DNA of 32,653 bases from an uncultured Eubacteriales bacterium (lineage in GTDB: Bacteria; Bacillota; Clostridia; Oscillospirales; Acutalibacteraceae). Positions 6,751 through 14,037 of the stretch are shown piece after piece (position 1 is the first letter of the stretch; the number at the start of each line of letters is the position of its first letter). The notes beneath the pieces were generated by a model, which did no database searches, was not told where the DNA came from, and was given only the letters and a program-made list of their open reading frames with translations. The DNA is taken from contig ONDC01000010.1 of assembly GCA_900316495.1 (NCBI GenBank), forward strand, positions 1 through 32,653, read 5' to 3'. Both the position numbers and the translations under genes were made by a program.

Positions 6751-6780
6751 ATTATACACTATTTGATGATGAAATTTCAA
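6751..6780 (-). promoter_or_regulatory. Candidate promoter of the flippase-PAP2 unit
   Basis: On the minus strand, TTGAAA (6775-6780), 18-bp spacer, TATAAT (6751-6756). The start would be near 6744, giving a leader of about 165 nt. That start lies about where the plus-strand P1 start falls, so the two divergent promoters should interfere. The leader carries inverted repeats CCTCTGC/GCAGAGG (6604-6631) and ATTGACCG/CGGTCAAT (about 6669-6703). Confidence 0.5.
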
Positions 6781-6800
6781 TATGTTGACGCATCAAAATA

Positions 6801-6830
6801 TTGAATAAACCTTAAAATTTTTTTTATAAT
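6801..6830 (+). promoter_or_regulatory. Promoter P2 of pssA
   Basis: TTGAAT (6801-6806), 18-bp spacer, TATAAT (6825-6830). The predicted start, near 6837, is just before the Fur-box-like palindrome. Confidence 0.6.
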
Positions 6831-6842
6831 TGATTGTGATTT

Positions 6843-6861
6843 TTTAATGAGAATCATTACA
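6843..6861. promoter_or_regulatory. Fur-box-like palindrome in the pssA leader
   Basis: TAATGA-GAA-TCATTA (6845-6859) is a perfect 6+3+6 palindrome. Over 19 bp it agrees at 14 positions with the classical Fur consensus GATAATGATAATCATTATC. It falls just downstream of P2, where a repressor would block. TGTGAT (6835-6840) and ATCACA (6861-6866) flank it, so the RNA could also fold into an extended stem-loop; both readings stay open. Confidence 0.5.
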
Positions 6862-6896
6862 TCACATTTAGTGGCATGTGAATCGGAGTGTTGAAA

Positions 6897-7529
6897 ATGA
6901 ATCGCAAAATGATCGGTTATTATAATTACACGGTAATTCTCACCTATCTGGGTATGATCTCGGCATGCGTCGCCGTTTTTCTTGCGATAGGGGCGAATCC
7001 GTGGCTTTCACTGTGGTTCATGATGATCGCCGGACTGTGCGACATGTTTGACGGCACCGTCGCCTCCACCAAAAAGGACAGGGACGAGGATCAGAAGCGC
7101 TTTGGCATTCAGATCGACTCGCTCTGCGATTTAGTGGGATTCGGCGTGGCGCCCGGATTGTTTGTCTACACGATCTCGGAAAACAAAACACTCGGCGGCA
7201 TTGTCGCGGTCTTTATCACCCTGACGGCCGTCATCCGTCTGGCGTATTTCAACGTGCTGGAGGAAAACAGACAGCGGCAGGAGGACGGTCTGCGCAAGAG
7301 CTATCTCGGCGTACCCGTCACCACTATCGTGCTGATTCTTCCTATTATATTTGTGCTTTTGAAGCTGTGCGGGATAGAGGATGGACAATACTTCTATCAG
7401 GCGGCGGTCGTTCTGACCGGCATTGGCTTTATCAGTCCCATCCACATCAAGAAGCCGCAGCACACGGGTAAAATCATTCTCGTCATAGTGGGCGTTGCGG
7501 AGGCGGCTGCCATGGTTCTTGTCAGATAA
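6897..7529 (+). CDS. pssA: CDP-diacylglycerol-serine O-phosphatidyltransferase
   Basis: A 210-residue CDP-alcohol phosphatidyltransferase that should make phosphatidylserine from CDP-diacylglycerol and serine in the membrane. ATG 6897 is chosen for GGAG at 6885-6888; an in-frame GTG at 6888 overlaps that site. The metal-binding signature is seen at about 49-78: CDMFDGTVAS, then FGIQIDSLCD, giving all four aspartates. The Arg that usually follows the Ala of DGxxA is Ser here. The FGIQIDSLCDLVGFGVAP block matches the Gram-positive serine-type branch better than the PGP or cardiolipin branches. No psd decarboxylase gene is adjacent. Two promoters and a Fur-like site lie upstream. Confidence 0.85.
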   Translation: MNRKMIGYYNYTVILTYLGMISACVAVFLAIGANPWLSLWFMMIAGLCDMFDGTVASTKKDRDEDQKRFGIQIDSLCDLVGFGVAPGLFVYTISENKTLGGIVAVFITLTAVIRLAYFNVLEENRQRQEDGLRKSYLGVPVTTIVLILPIIFVLLKLCGIEDGQYFYQAAVVLTGIGFISPIHIKKPQHTGKIILVIVGVAEAAAMVLVR

Positions 7530-7578
7530 CGGCACGGGGTTGTTTTTGATCATATCATATATAAAGGAGCAAATCGAC

Positions 7579-8562
7579 ATGGATGAAAAGGTAACGGCGC
7601 TATGTGAGAGCTTTATTACCAACAGAGAAATCATCAAAAAGGTGTTCAAGGGCGAAAGCCTTCTCATTTATCCCGTGGCAGCCAACGCGCTTGTATCACA
7701 CGGCGTGACGGCAGATGAGGACAAGCTCAAGGAGTGCAGAAAGCTCATCAAGAAGAACTCCGGCGCGCTCTCCTACCTCAAGGGTCAGGTGATGATGCCC
7801 TTCGCCGCGAACCTCTCGATGAAGGAGGATCCGAAGGCGCACTTTGACAAGGTTTTGAAGATTTACAACGTTGCCAAGAAAAAATTCAACCGTTCGGAGT
7901 ACTCCGCGCTGCTGGCGATTCTGCTTGCCGACCTGATTCACGAGGATTCCTGTGAAGCCGTTCTGACCAGAGGCAAGGAGCTGTATGACCAGATAAAGAT
8001 GGCGCATCCCTTCCTCACCAATGAGCAGGACAGCGTGCTCGCCGGACTACTGGCATTGTCCGAGAAGAGCAATACCGAGCTGATCGACGATATGGAAAAA
8101 TGCTTTGACCTGCTCAAAATCAAGTTTTCCCACAAGAGCAGCATTCAGAGCATCTCGCATGTGCTGGCACTCACCGAAGGCTCCGCCCGCGAAAAGGTGG
8201 AGCACCTCAACGACCTGTATGATTCTCTGAGGGAGGCCGGCAAGAAATTCGGCGTTTACACAGAGCTGTCCACTCTCGCCGCCGTTTCCATTCTGGACAA
8301 TGAGACCGAGAGGGTGCGCGACAGGATCATCGGAATCGACGACTTTTTGTCAAAGCAGAAGGGCTACGGACTGTTGGGGCTTGATAAGAAAGCCCGTCTC
8401 ATGCACGCGACGATGCTGACCACTGATCTGTATGATTCGGCGCAGATTGCCCAGACGACCGCGTCGGCTTCTGCCATCGCCATGGCAGCCGCCCAGTCGC
8501 TTGCCGTTTGTGTGATCATCACGTCCACGATCGCGGCCAATGCCGCCTCGACGTCCAACTGA
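7579..8562 (+). CDS. DUF4003-like protein of unknown function
   Basis: A 327-residue mostly helical protein. ATG 7579 follows AAAGGAG at a good distance, 50 nt after pssA, so the two are likely co-transcribed. The N-terminal two thirds resembles the uncharacterised Firmicutes family DUF4003 by overall pattern (an early FKGES block, then an IKKNSG block followed by a LKGQ... segment); this is recognition from memory, not a search. The C-terminal ~50 residues are rich in Ala and Ser with a hydrophobic run (AMAAAQSLAVCVIITS) that could be a membrane segment. No catalytic motif is visible. A terminator follows. Confidence 0.6.
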   Translation: MDEKVTALCESFITNREIIKKVFKGESLLIYPVAANALVSHGVTADEDKLKECRKLIKKNSGALSYLKGQVMMPFAANLSMKEDPKAHFDKVLKIYNVAKKKFNRSEYSALLAILLADLIHEDSCEAVLTRGKELYDQIKMAHPFLTNEQDSVLAGLLALSEKSNTELIDDMEKCFDLLKIKFSHKSSIQSISHVLALTEGSAREKVEHLNDLYDSLREAGKKFGVYTELSTLAAVSILDNETERVRDRIIGIDDFLSKQKGYGLLGLDKKARLMHATMLTTDLYDSAQIAQTTASASAIAMAAAQSLAVCVIITSTIAANAASTSN

Positions 8563-8572
8563 ACCATTTCCG

Positions 8573-8611
8573 GCGGAGCAGGTGTTTTTATCTGCTCCGC
8601 TGATCTTTTTT
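8573..8611 (+). terminator. Terminator after the DUF4003-like gene
   Basis: GCGGAGCAG (8573-8581) pairs with CTGCTCCGC (8592-8600), a perfect 9-bp stem, followed by TGATCTTTTTT. It ends one base before the ribosome site of cbiL, so cbiL depends on read-through or an unseen promoter. Confidence 0.8.
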
Positions 8612-8627
8612 AAGGAGCTATGTGACA

Positions 8628-9314
8628 ATGAAGGGAACAGCCTATATGGTCGGCGTCGGCCCCGGGGAGCCGGAGCTGATGACCCTGAAGGCCGTGCGGG
8701 TCATCCGGGAATGCGGTTGCGTCGCGGTGCCGGGCCGGGAGCCTGCGTGTTCGACGGCGTATCGGATTGCCGCGCAGGTCATTCCCGGGCTTGAGCAAAA
8801 GCGTCTGATCGCGCTGTCTATGCCGATGACGCGGGACAGGGAGGAGGTCAGAACCGCGCACCGTGCCGCGGCTGACAGAATCGAAGAGCTGCTTGACGCG
8901 GGGGAGGATGTGGCGTGTCTCACGCTCGGCGATCCGACCGTATACAGCACGACCGGCTATCTCCAGCGCATTCTGATAGCCGACGGGTATCGCACCGAGA
9001 CGGTCAGCGGTGTGCCGTCCTTCTGTGCGGCGGCGGCAAGGCTGAGAATCCCTCTCTGCGAGTGGAACCAGCCGCTTCGCCTCCTTCCGTCGGTTCACGC
9101 GGAGCCAATCGCGTTCGACGAAGGCGGCAATTATGTGCTGATGAAGCCTGCCGGACGCATGGCGGGGCTGAAGGAACAACTGACGGCAAGCGGAAAGAAC
9201 GTCATGGCGGTTGAGAACTGCGGCATGGAGGGCGAGAGAGTCTTCCTCAGTGCCGACGAGCTGCCGGAAGACGCGGGATATTTCACCGTCCTCATTGTAC
9301 GGGAGGAAAGCTGA
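8628..9314 (+). CDS. cbiL: Precorrin-2 / cobalt-factor-2 C20-methyltransferase
   Basis: A 228-residue SAM-dependent tetrapyrrole methylase that adds a methyl group at C20 of (cobalt-)precorrin-2 in corrin ring synthesis. Family motifs are clear: VGVGPGEPELMTLKAV at the N-terminus, LTLGDPTVYSTTGYL in the middle, and SGVPSFCAAAARL after it, where ring contraction precursors bind. The ATG at 8628 is spaced 10 nt from AAGGAG (8612-8617); an in-frame GTG at 8622 is too close. No other cobalamin gene is in the window, so it is isolated here. Length is typical of the family. CbiL and CobI cannot be told apart from this alone. Confidence 0.88.
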   Translation: MKGTAYMVGVGPGEPELMTLKAVRVIRECGCVAVPGREPACSTAYRIAAQVIPGLEQKRLIALSMPMTRDREEVRTAHRAAADRIEELLDAGEDVACLTLGDPTVYSTTGYLQRILIADGYRTETVSGVPSFCAAAARLRIPLCEWNQPLRLLPSVHAEPIAFDEGGNYVLMKPAGRMAGLKEQLTASGKNVMAVENCGMEGERVFLSADELPEDAGYFTVLIVREES

Positions 9315-9354
9315 CCGGCAGGATGAATAAAATTTTTTATTATTCCGTATAATA

Positions 9355-9383
9355 TTGACATATTTTTCCGAATGTGCTATACT
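9355..9383 (+). promoter_or_regulatory. Promoter of the YwaF-LiaF unit
   Basis: TTGACA (9355-9360), 17-bp spacer, TATACT (9378-9383) with TG at 9375-9376 (extended -10). Predicted start is near 9390, about 45 nt before the YwaF-like start codon. Confidence 0.8.
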
Positions 9384-9434
9384 TAATTCCGAAAACGCCG
9401 GTTGTTGACCACCGGAAAAAGGGAGCATTTGTAT

Positions 9435-10220
9435 ATGGAAAATTTTGCCATCATGGAGCCGTTTAACCTGACATTCTTTATTGTCACCGCTCTTTTCGCG
9501 CTGATTCTGATAGGCGGGACGCTTGTTATGCGAAAGAAAAGCGACCGCGCCAAACGGATCGTCATTGCGTCTGCGGCAATCGTCACGCTGATAGGGTTTA
9601 TTGTCTATAAATACTTCCTCTCGCTGGATGCGGCATACGACAAGATGACGGTCGTGACGACGGGGGGCTTCAATTGGTGGGGAGAGCTGCCGCTGCACCT
9701 CTGCAACATCAATATGCTGTTGATTCCCGTCGCCGTGCTGCTAAATCTGCAGCTGCTCATGAGCTTCTGCTTTTTTGTCGGCTCGATCTGCGCCGCCCTC
9801 GCCATCATCATGCCGGGGCTGGGATTTGACCACTATTCCATCTTCCTGCCGCGCATGCTCGGCTACTTCGGGACGCACTTCATGGTGGTGATCATGGCGA
9901 TTGCCATCGTGTCCTTCGGACTCTACCGCCCGAAATTCAAGGATCTGCTGAAAACCTGCGGCGTGATCACGCTCATCACCTTCTGCGTATTTCTGATCGA
10001 TCTCCTGCTGATTTACACCGGACTTTACCCGAACGCGAATTATTTTTACGCCATGCGCCCCATCGGGAACCCGCTGCTTGAACTTTTCCACGGCTGGATT
10101 CCGCTGCCGTTCCTCTATCTGATTCCGTGCCTGCTGATCTTGGTGCCCTATATGGCGCTGGTGACGACAGGATTCTGGCTGGTTGACAAAAAAAACGAAA
10201 GGAGCAAGTCTCATGAATAA
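9435..10220 (+). CDS. YwaF/TMEM164-family membrane protein
   Basis: A 261-residue polytopic protein with about seven hydrophobic segments. ATG 9435 follows GGGAG; the upstream in-frame start lies in the leader. The pattern fits the bacterial YwaF family related to animal TMEM164: GELPLHLCNIN in the third segment region, and GYFGTHFMVVIMA later. The conserved His-x-Cys block and the second His correspond to positions thought to be catalytic in TMEM164 acyltransferase; whether the bacterial proteins share that activity is not known. The end overlaps the LiaF-like gene by 8 nt, suggesting coupling and a shared envelope role. Confidence 0.75.
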   Translation: MENFAIMEPFNLTFFIVTALFALILIGGTLVMRKKSDRAKRIVIASAAIVTLIGFIVYKYFLSLDAAYDKMTVVTTGGFNWWGELPLHLCNINMLLIPVAVLLNLQLLMSFCFFVGSICAALAIIMPGLGFDHYSIFLPRMLGYFGTHFMVVIMAIAIVSFGLYRPKFKDLLKTCGVITLITFCVFLIDLLLIYTGLYPNANYFYAMRPIGNPLLELFHGWIPLPFLYLIPCLLILVPYMALVTTGFWLVDKKNERSKSHE

Positions 10221-10902
10221 AAGAGTATCCTATATCATCATCGGTCTGCTTGCCATCGCGATAGGCGTGGGCTACACATTGGCGGCATGCGATGTGATTG
10301 AATCCTTTACCGTCTTTGTTCCCGGCTGGTGGACGGTGTTTATCATCGTGCCGGGTCTGGTGTCGCTTTTCTCGCGCGGCTCCAATAAATTCCTATCGCT
10401 TTGCGCGATTGCGGTGGGCGTGGTGCTTTTCCTGCACAAGAACGACCTGCTTGGCGACGTGAGGAAATTCGTGATTCCCGTGCTGATCATCATCTTCGGA
10501 CTCAGCCTGATTTTCAGCGCGCTGTTTGGCAGGAGAAAAAAGGATAAGGTTTTTTTTCCGGAGGTGCCGGAGGACGGAACCATTCCAAATTTTGAAGTGT
10601 CCTTCGGAGAGCTGAACCCCGATTATGCCGGCAAGGTCTTTGAAGGCTGCAGCATGGACGTCACCTTCGGCTCAGGCAAGCTGGATCTGCGCGACGCCAT
10701 CATCAACGGGGACGTGACCATCTCGGTGAATACCGCGTTTTCCGGCGTGGACATCAAGCTGCCCCCCGGATGCCATCTGAATCTTCAGACCTCGACCAGC
10801 TTCGGCGGCGTGACGAACAAATACGAATCCTCGGATGACCCCGACGCGCACGTCGTGCAGATTTTCGTCGCAGTGAGCTTCGGCGGCGTGGAGATCAAAT
10901 GA
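10213..10902 (+). CDS. LiaF-like membrane protein with LiaF C-terminal domain
   Basis: A 229-residue protein with about four N-terminal membrane segments (residues 1-110), then a soluble beta-rich C-terminal domain with repeated Asn/Ser/Gly turns (SFGELNPDYAGKVFEG, TFGSGKLDLRDA, NTAFSGVDIKLP, TSFGGVTNKYE, VSFGGVEIK). This matches the LiaF/cell-wall-active-antibiotic-response architecture. In Bacillus, LiaF restrains the LiaRS two-component system; no liaS or liaR lies here, so this copy is an orphan in the window. ATG 10213 follows AAAGGAG and overlaps the stop of the YwaF-like gene. Confidence 0.8.
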   Translation: MNKRVSYIIIGLLAIAIGVGYTLAACDVIESFTVFVPGWWTVFIIVPGLVSLFSRGSNKFLSLCAIAVGVVLFLHKNDLLGDVRKFVIPVLIIIFGLSLIFSALFGRRKKDKVFFPEVPEDGTIPNFEVSFGELNPDYAGKVFEGCSMDVTFGSGKLDLRDAIINGDVTISVNTAFSGVDIKLPPGCHLNLQTSTSFGGVTNKYESSDDPDAHVVQIFVAVSFGGVEIK

Positions 10903-10923
10903 TCCAGGCAGCTCAATTGATAG

Positions 10924-10973
10924 AACGCAAGCGGCGTACCGCAGTAACCTTCTGCGTGCGCCGCTTGCGTTTC
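10924..10973 (+). terminator. Terminator-like hairpin after the LiaF-like gene
   Basis: AACGCAAGCGGCG (10924-10936) pairs perfectly with CGCCGCTTGCGTT (10959-10971), with an inner CGCAG/CTGCG stem. The U-tract is short (TTT), so efficiency is uncertain. Confidence 0.65.
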
Positions 10974-11002
10974 CCGATATTCAGAAGAAGAGGAGTGGCA
11001 CC

Positions 11003-11755
11003 ATGACTTATCTCACAGGCGACACACACGGCGATTTTCGCCGGTACAGCGAATTCAACGACCGCACGAAGCCGGGGGAGGAGGATGTGATGATCGTGCT
11101 GGGCGACGCGGGGCTGAATTATTTCGGCGACGAACGCGACGCCATGCGCAAGGCGTTTGTCAATTACTTTCCGTTTACCACCTTCTGTCTGCACGGCAAC
11201 CATGAAATGCGCCCGTGGGACGTTCCCGGAATGCAGATGAAGCAGTACCGGGGCGGCGACGTGTGGTACGAGCCGGCGTTTCCCCGCATTGTCTACGCCA
11301 AGGACGGCGAGGTGTACGACTTCGACGGCTACCAATGCATTGTGATCGGTGGCGCGTACAGCGTGGATAAATATACCCGTCTGGCGCGGGGCTGGCGCTG
11401 GTTTGAGAACGAACAGCCCTCGGAGGCAATCAAGCAGGAGGTAGAGAACAAGCTCGACAGCCTCGGACGGAGGGTGGACGTCATTCTCAGCCACACCTGT
11501 CCCCTCAAATACGAGCCGATCGAGACCTTCCTCGGCGGCATCGACCAGAGAAGCGTGGACACCTCGACCGAAGCATGGCTGGATACCATCGAGGAAAGCG
11601 TGGACTACAGGAAGTGGTATTGCGGACACTTTCACACATCCAAAAAGACGCACAGGCTGCAGTTTATGTTTATGGACATCGATGTGATGAGCATCGGTAC
11701 CGGAGAAAACAGTTGCATATCCAATTTACAATCCAATAAGGAGGAACATTCATGA
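11003..11755 (+). CDS. Calcineurin-like metallophosphoesterase
   Basis: A 250-residue phosphoesterase with the two-metal active site readable in order: GDTHGD (6-11), GDAG (34-37), HGNHE (64-68), ILSHTCP, and CGHFHTS near the C-terminus. The second motif has Gly-Asp-Ala-Gly where many relatives have GDxxD. There is no signal peptide, so it should be cytoplasmic. Substrate is unknown; relatives act on proteins, nucleotides or RNA ends. ATG 11003 follows AGAGGAG. Its stop overlaps the start of the lipoprotein gene by 4 nt (ATGA), which points to a two-gene unit. Confidence 0.85.
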   Translation: MTYLTGDTHGDFRRYSEFNDRTKPGEEDVMIVLGDAGLNYFGDERDAMRKAFVNYFPFTTFCLHGNHEMRPWDVPGMQMKQYRGGDVWYEPAFPRIVYAKDGEVYDFDGYQCIVIGGAYSVDKYTRLARGWRWFENEQPSEAIKQEVENKLDSLGRRVDVILSHTCPLKYEPIETFLGGIDQRSVDTSTEAWLDTIEESVDYRKWYCGHFHTSKKTHRLQFMFMDIDVMSIGTGENSCISNLQSNKEEHS

Positions 11756-12213
11756 GCATGCTACAGGGAACCAAACGGAGATGCGCGCTGCTTGGCGCGT
11801 GCCTGTGCCTCGCGTTGCTTTTCGGCTCGTGCGGCAGGAGAACAGACGGCGCGTCGTCGTCTGCCAACGGGGAGGAAGCCGGCAGCATTCCGCCAACGGC
11901 ATCCTCGGAGAATACCGGGAACGTTACAGCCGACCCGATGGAACGTCTGACGGGCACCTTCTGCATAGACGGCGACGAGACGGCGGCCTCGGTGGTGATC
12001 AACCCGGACGGGAGCTTCACGGCGTACTATGCGAGCGGCACGCCCGAACAGAGCGGAACCGTTCGCTATGAAGCGAATGACGCGGGCTTTCACGTTTATG
12101 TGTTCTACACCGACGAGGGCAAGCCCTACATGGGGTTTGTGGACAGCGGGGAGCCGCGCATTTCCGAATTTGAGACGGGCAACGGCGGCTACCGCTATGT
12201 GCGTGTCAGATAA
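11752..12213 (+). CDS. Small putative lipoprotein of unknown function
   Basis: A 153-residue protein with a basic start (KRR), hydrophobic core, and lipobox LFGSC with the acylated Cys at 27, so it should be anchored outside the membrane. A Ser/Gly/Glu-rich linker (about 30-60) precedes a compact beta-rich domain (about 66-153) with Gly-turns and aromatic residues. I do not recognise this domain. It follows AAGGAGG and overlaps the metallophosphoesterase stop by 4 nt. It ends only 17 bp from the stop of the convergent oligoendopeptidase gene, and no terminator is visible in that gap. Confidence 0.75.
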   Translation: MSMLQGTKRRCALLGACLCLALLFGSCGRRTDGASSSANGEEAGSIPPTASSENTGNVTADPMERLTGTFCIDGDETAASVVINPDGSFTAYYASGTPEQSGTVRYEANDAGFHVYVFYTDEGKPYMGFVDSGEPRISEFETGNGGYRYVRVR

Positions 12214-12230
12214 TTGAAGACAGGCGATAC

Positions 12231-13925
12231 TCAGAGCCTTGCCTTGAGAACCTCCGCCTGCTTTTCGGCAAATTCGGCGGTGGATCTGACGATTTCATCG
12301 CTGAGGGGGACGGGAATGCCCGCGCGGTTCAGGGTCTCGGTGTAGCCGTACTTGCCGCCGATGGAGCAGAGTCTGAGATAATGCTCCCACGCGCCGTCGT
12401 TTTCCACCCTCCTGCGGAAGAGGGAGAAGGCGCCCATCTGAGCGAGGGCGTAGTCGATGTAGTAGAAGGGGTAGAGGAAAATATGCTGCTTCTGCATCCA
12501 GAAGGCGCCGCTCTCAAGGAATTCGTTGCCGTCGTAATCGCGCCACGGCATGTACTTCTGTTCGATCTCCCGCCAGAATTTTCGCCAATCGGCGGGTGTT
12601 GCGTCGGGGTTCTCAAAGACGCGATGCTGGAATTCGTCAACGCAGACGAGATAGGGAATCGTCTTGAGTGCCTCGGTGAAATGGGCGTAGCGGTACCTGT
12701 CCGCCTTGTCGCCGAAGAAGCTGTCCATGTAGGGGTAGGCGAAAAATTCCATGCTCATGGAGTGTATCTCGCAGATCTCGCTGGTAGAATCGGCGAGGTC
12801 GGAGAGAGGCAGCTGACGGGAGGCATAGTAAAATTCAAACGCGTGACCCGCCTCGTGGGTGAGAACGTCCACATCGGCGGAGGTGCCATTGAAATTGGAG
12901 AAGATAAAGGGCGCCTTGTATTCGGGCAGAGAGGTGCAGTAGCCGCCAAGGTGCTTGTTTTCGCGTGTCACGAGGTCAAACAGCTCATGCTCTGTCATAA
13001 AATCAAAGAATTCCTTCGTCTCTGGCGAGAGATCGGCGTACATGGCGCGCGCCTTCGCGACCAGCTCTTCCGGGGAGCCGATGGGCGTGGCGTTGCCGTC
13101 GGGGAACACAAGGGACTCATCGTAATAGCGCAGTTTATCGACGCCGAGACGCTGCGCCTGTTCCCGGTACATCTTATCACAGACCGGCGTGATATATTTG
13201 CGGACAGCCTCGCGGAATTCGGCGACCTCCTTTGCGCCGTAATCGTAGCGGCCGCGCGCGAGGTAGATGTAATCGATGTAGCTGTCGAAGCCCAACGCCT
13301 TGGCGATCTGGCAGCGGAGCTTTACCAGCTTGCCGTACTGCTCCTCTATCTGACCCGAAACGCGCTCATAGAGCGCCGCCCAGCTTTCAAACGCCTCCTT
13401 GCGTTCATCGCGGTCGGTGGACTGCATGTGCCGGAGCAGCCCGTAGAAATTGCAGGTCTCGCCGCGGAATTCCGTGGCGCAGGTGGCGGCGGTCTTGGAG
13501 TATTCCGTGGAAATATTGTTTTCCTCGATGGAAGGCTCGATGATCGCGTCGTTGAGCAGACGATCCTCGATCTCCTTGGACTGGAAATAGTGACTGCCGT
13601 ACAGCTCCTCTAACCGCGGACGGAAGGGACTTTTGACGACTGCCTCGCCCCATTGCTTCTGAAGGGGGGTGAGCTGCGGCAGAGTCTCATTGAAGAATTC
13701 AATTTCATTGTTGTAGAATTCGTCCTTCATGTTGACCGTGTTGCGGATATAGGCGATGACGTACATGGAGATCATCCTGTCGGCGAAGCTGTGCCATCTG
13801 AGAAACGCTTCGTGCGCCTGTTCAAAGCTGCCGGCGGAGGAAAACTGTTGGATGCAGTCGGTGAATTCCCTGACCAGTTCCTCCTTGTCCGGTCTCTGAT
13901 AGGCTAAATCCTTGAATTTTTGCAT
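12231..13925 (-). CDS. M3 family oligoendopeptidase (PepF type)
   Basis: A 564-residue zinc metallopeptidase that should cut short peptides in the cytoplasm. The zinc motif HEAGH is at residues 357-361, within a TSADVDVLTHEAGHAFE context. The downstream SEICEIHSMSMEFF segment provides the third zinc ligand region, and the length fits the M3B group. ATG 13925 is preferred over an in-frame GTG at 13934 because AAGGAG lies 8 nt before it. The gene follows the rubrerythrin terminator without an obvious promoter, so partial read-through is possible. The exact subfamily cannot be fixed by eye. Confidence 0.9.
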   Translation of the reverse strand: MQKFKDLAYQRPDKEELVREFTDCIQQFSSAGSFEQAHEAFLRWHSFADRMISMYVIAYIRNTVNMKDEFYNNEIEFFNETLPQLTPLQKQWGEAVVKSPFRPRLEELYGSHYFQSKEIEDRLLNDAIIEPSIEENNISTEYSKTAATCATEFRGETCNFYGLLRHMQSTDRDERKEAFESWAALYERVSGQIEEQYGKLVKLRCQIAKALGFDSYIDYIYLARGRYDYGAKEVAEFREAVRKYITPVCDKMYREQAQRLGVDKLRYYDESLVFPDGNATPIGSPEELVAKARAMYADLSPETKEFFDFMTEHELFDLVTRENKHLGGYCTSLPEYKAPFIFSNFNGTSADVDVLTHEAGHAFEFYYASRQLPLSDLADSTSEICEIHSMSMEFFAYPYMDSFFGDKADRYRYAHFTEALKTIPYLVCVDEFQHRVFENPDATPADWRKFWREIEQKYMPWRDYDGNEFLESGAFWMQKQHIFLYPFYYIDYALAQMGAFSLFRRRVENDGAWEHYLRLCSIGGKYGYTETLNRAGIPVPLSDEIVRSTAEFAEKQAEVLKARL

Positions 13926-13956
13926 GAGTAACACTCCTTATTGATGTGAATGAATG

Positions 13957-14007
13957 AAAAAAAACAAAACCGCAGCGCATCGCCGCCAGAGTGATACGCT
14001 GCGGTTT
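13957..14007 (-). terminator. Terminator of the rubrerythrin gene
   Basis: On the minus strand the 11-bp stem AAACCGCAGCG/CGCTGCGGTTT (13967-13977 with 13997-14007) is followed by TTTTGTTTTTTTT. The plus strand also carries TTTTT after the hairpin, so it may work both ways. Confidence 0.85.
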
Positions 14008-14037
14008 TTCTACAGAATTAAAGCGAAGAGCGGAAAA

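Noticed and set aside
8573..8627. A cobalamin riboswitch before cbiL
   Set aside because: The leader is only a terminator hairpin plus ribosome site; there is no room for the large B12 aptamer and no B12-box.
8610..9698. A 362-codon minus-strand frame across cbiL and the start of the YwaF-like gene
   Set aside because: It runs antisense to a clear CbiL and across its neighbour's promoter; the translation has no domain-like pattern.
12381..13613. A 410-codon plus-strand frame opposite the oligoendopeptidase gene
   Set aside because: It lies in the same codon register as a clear M3 peptidase and is explained by codon bias; no recognisable domain.
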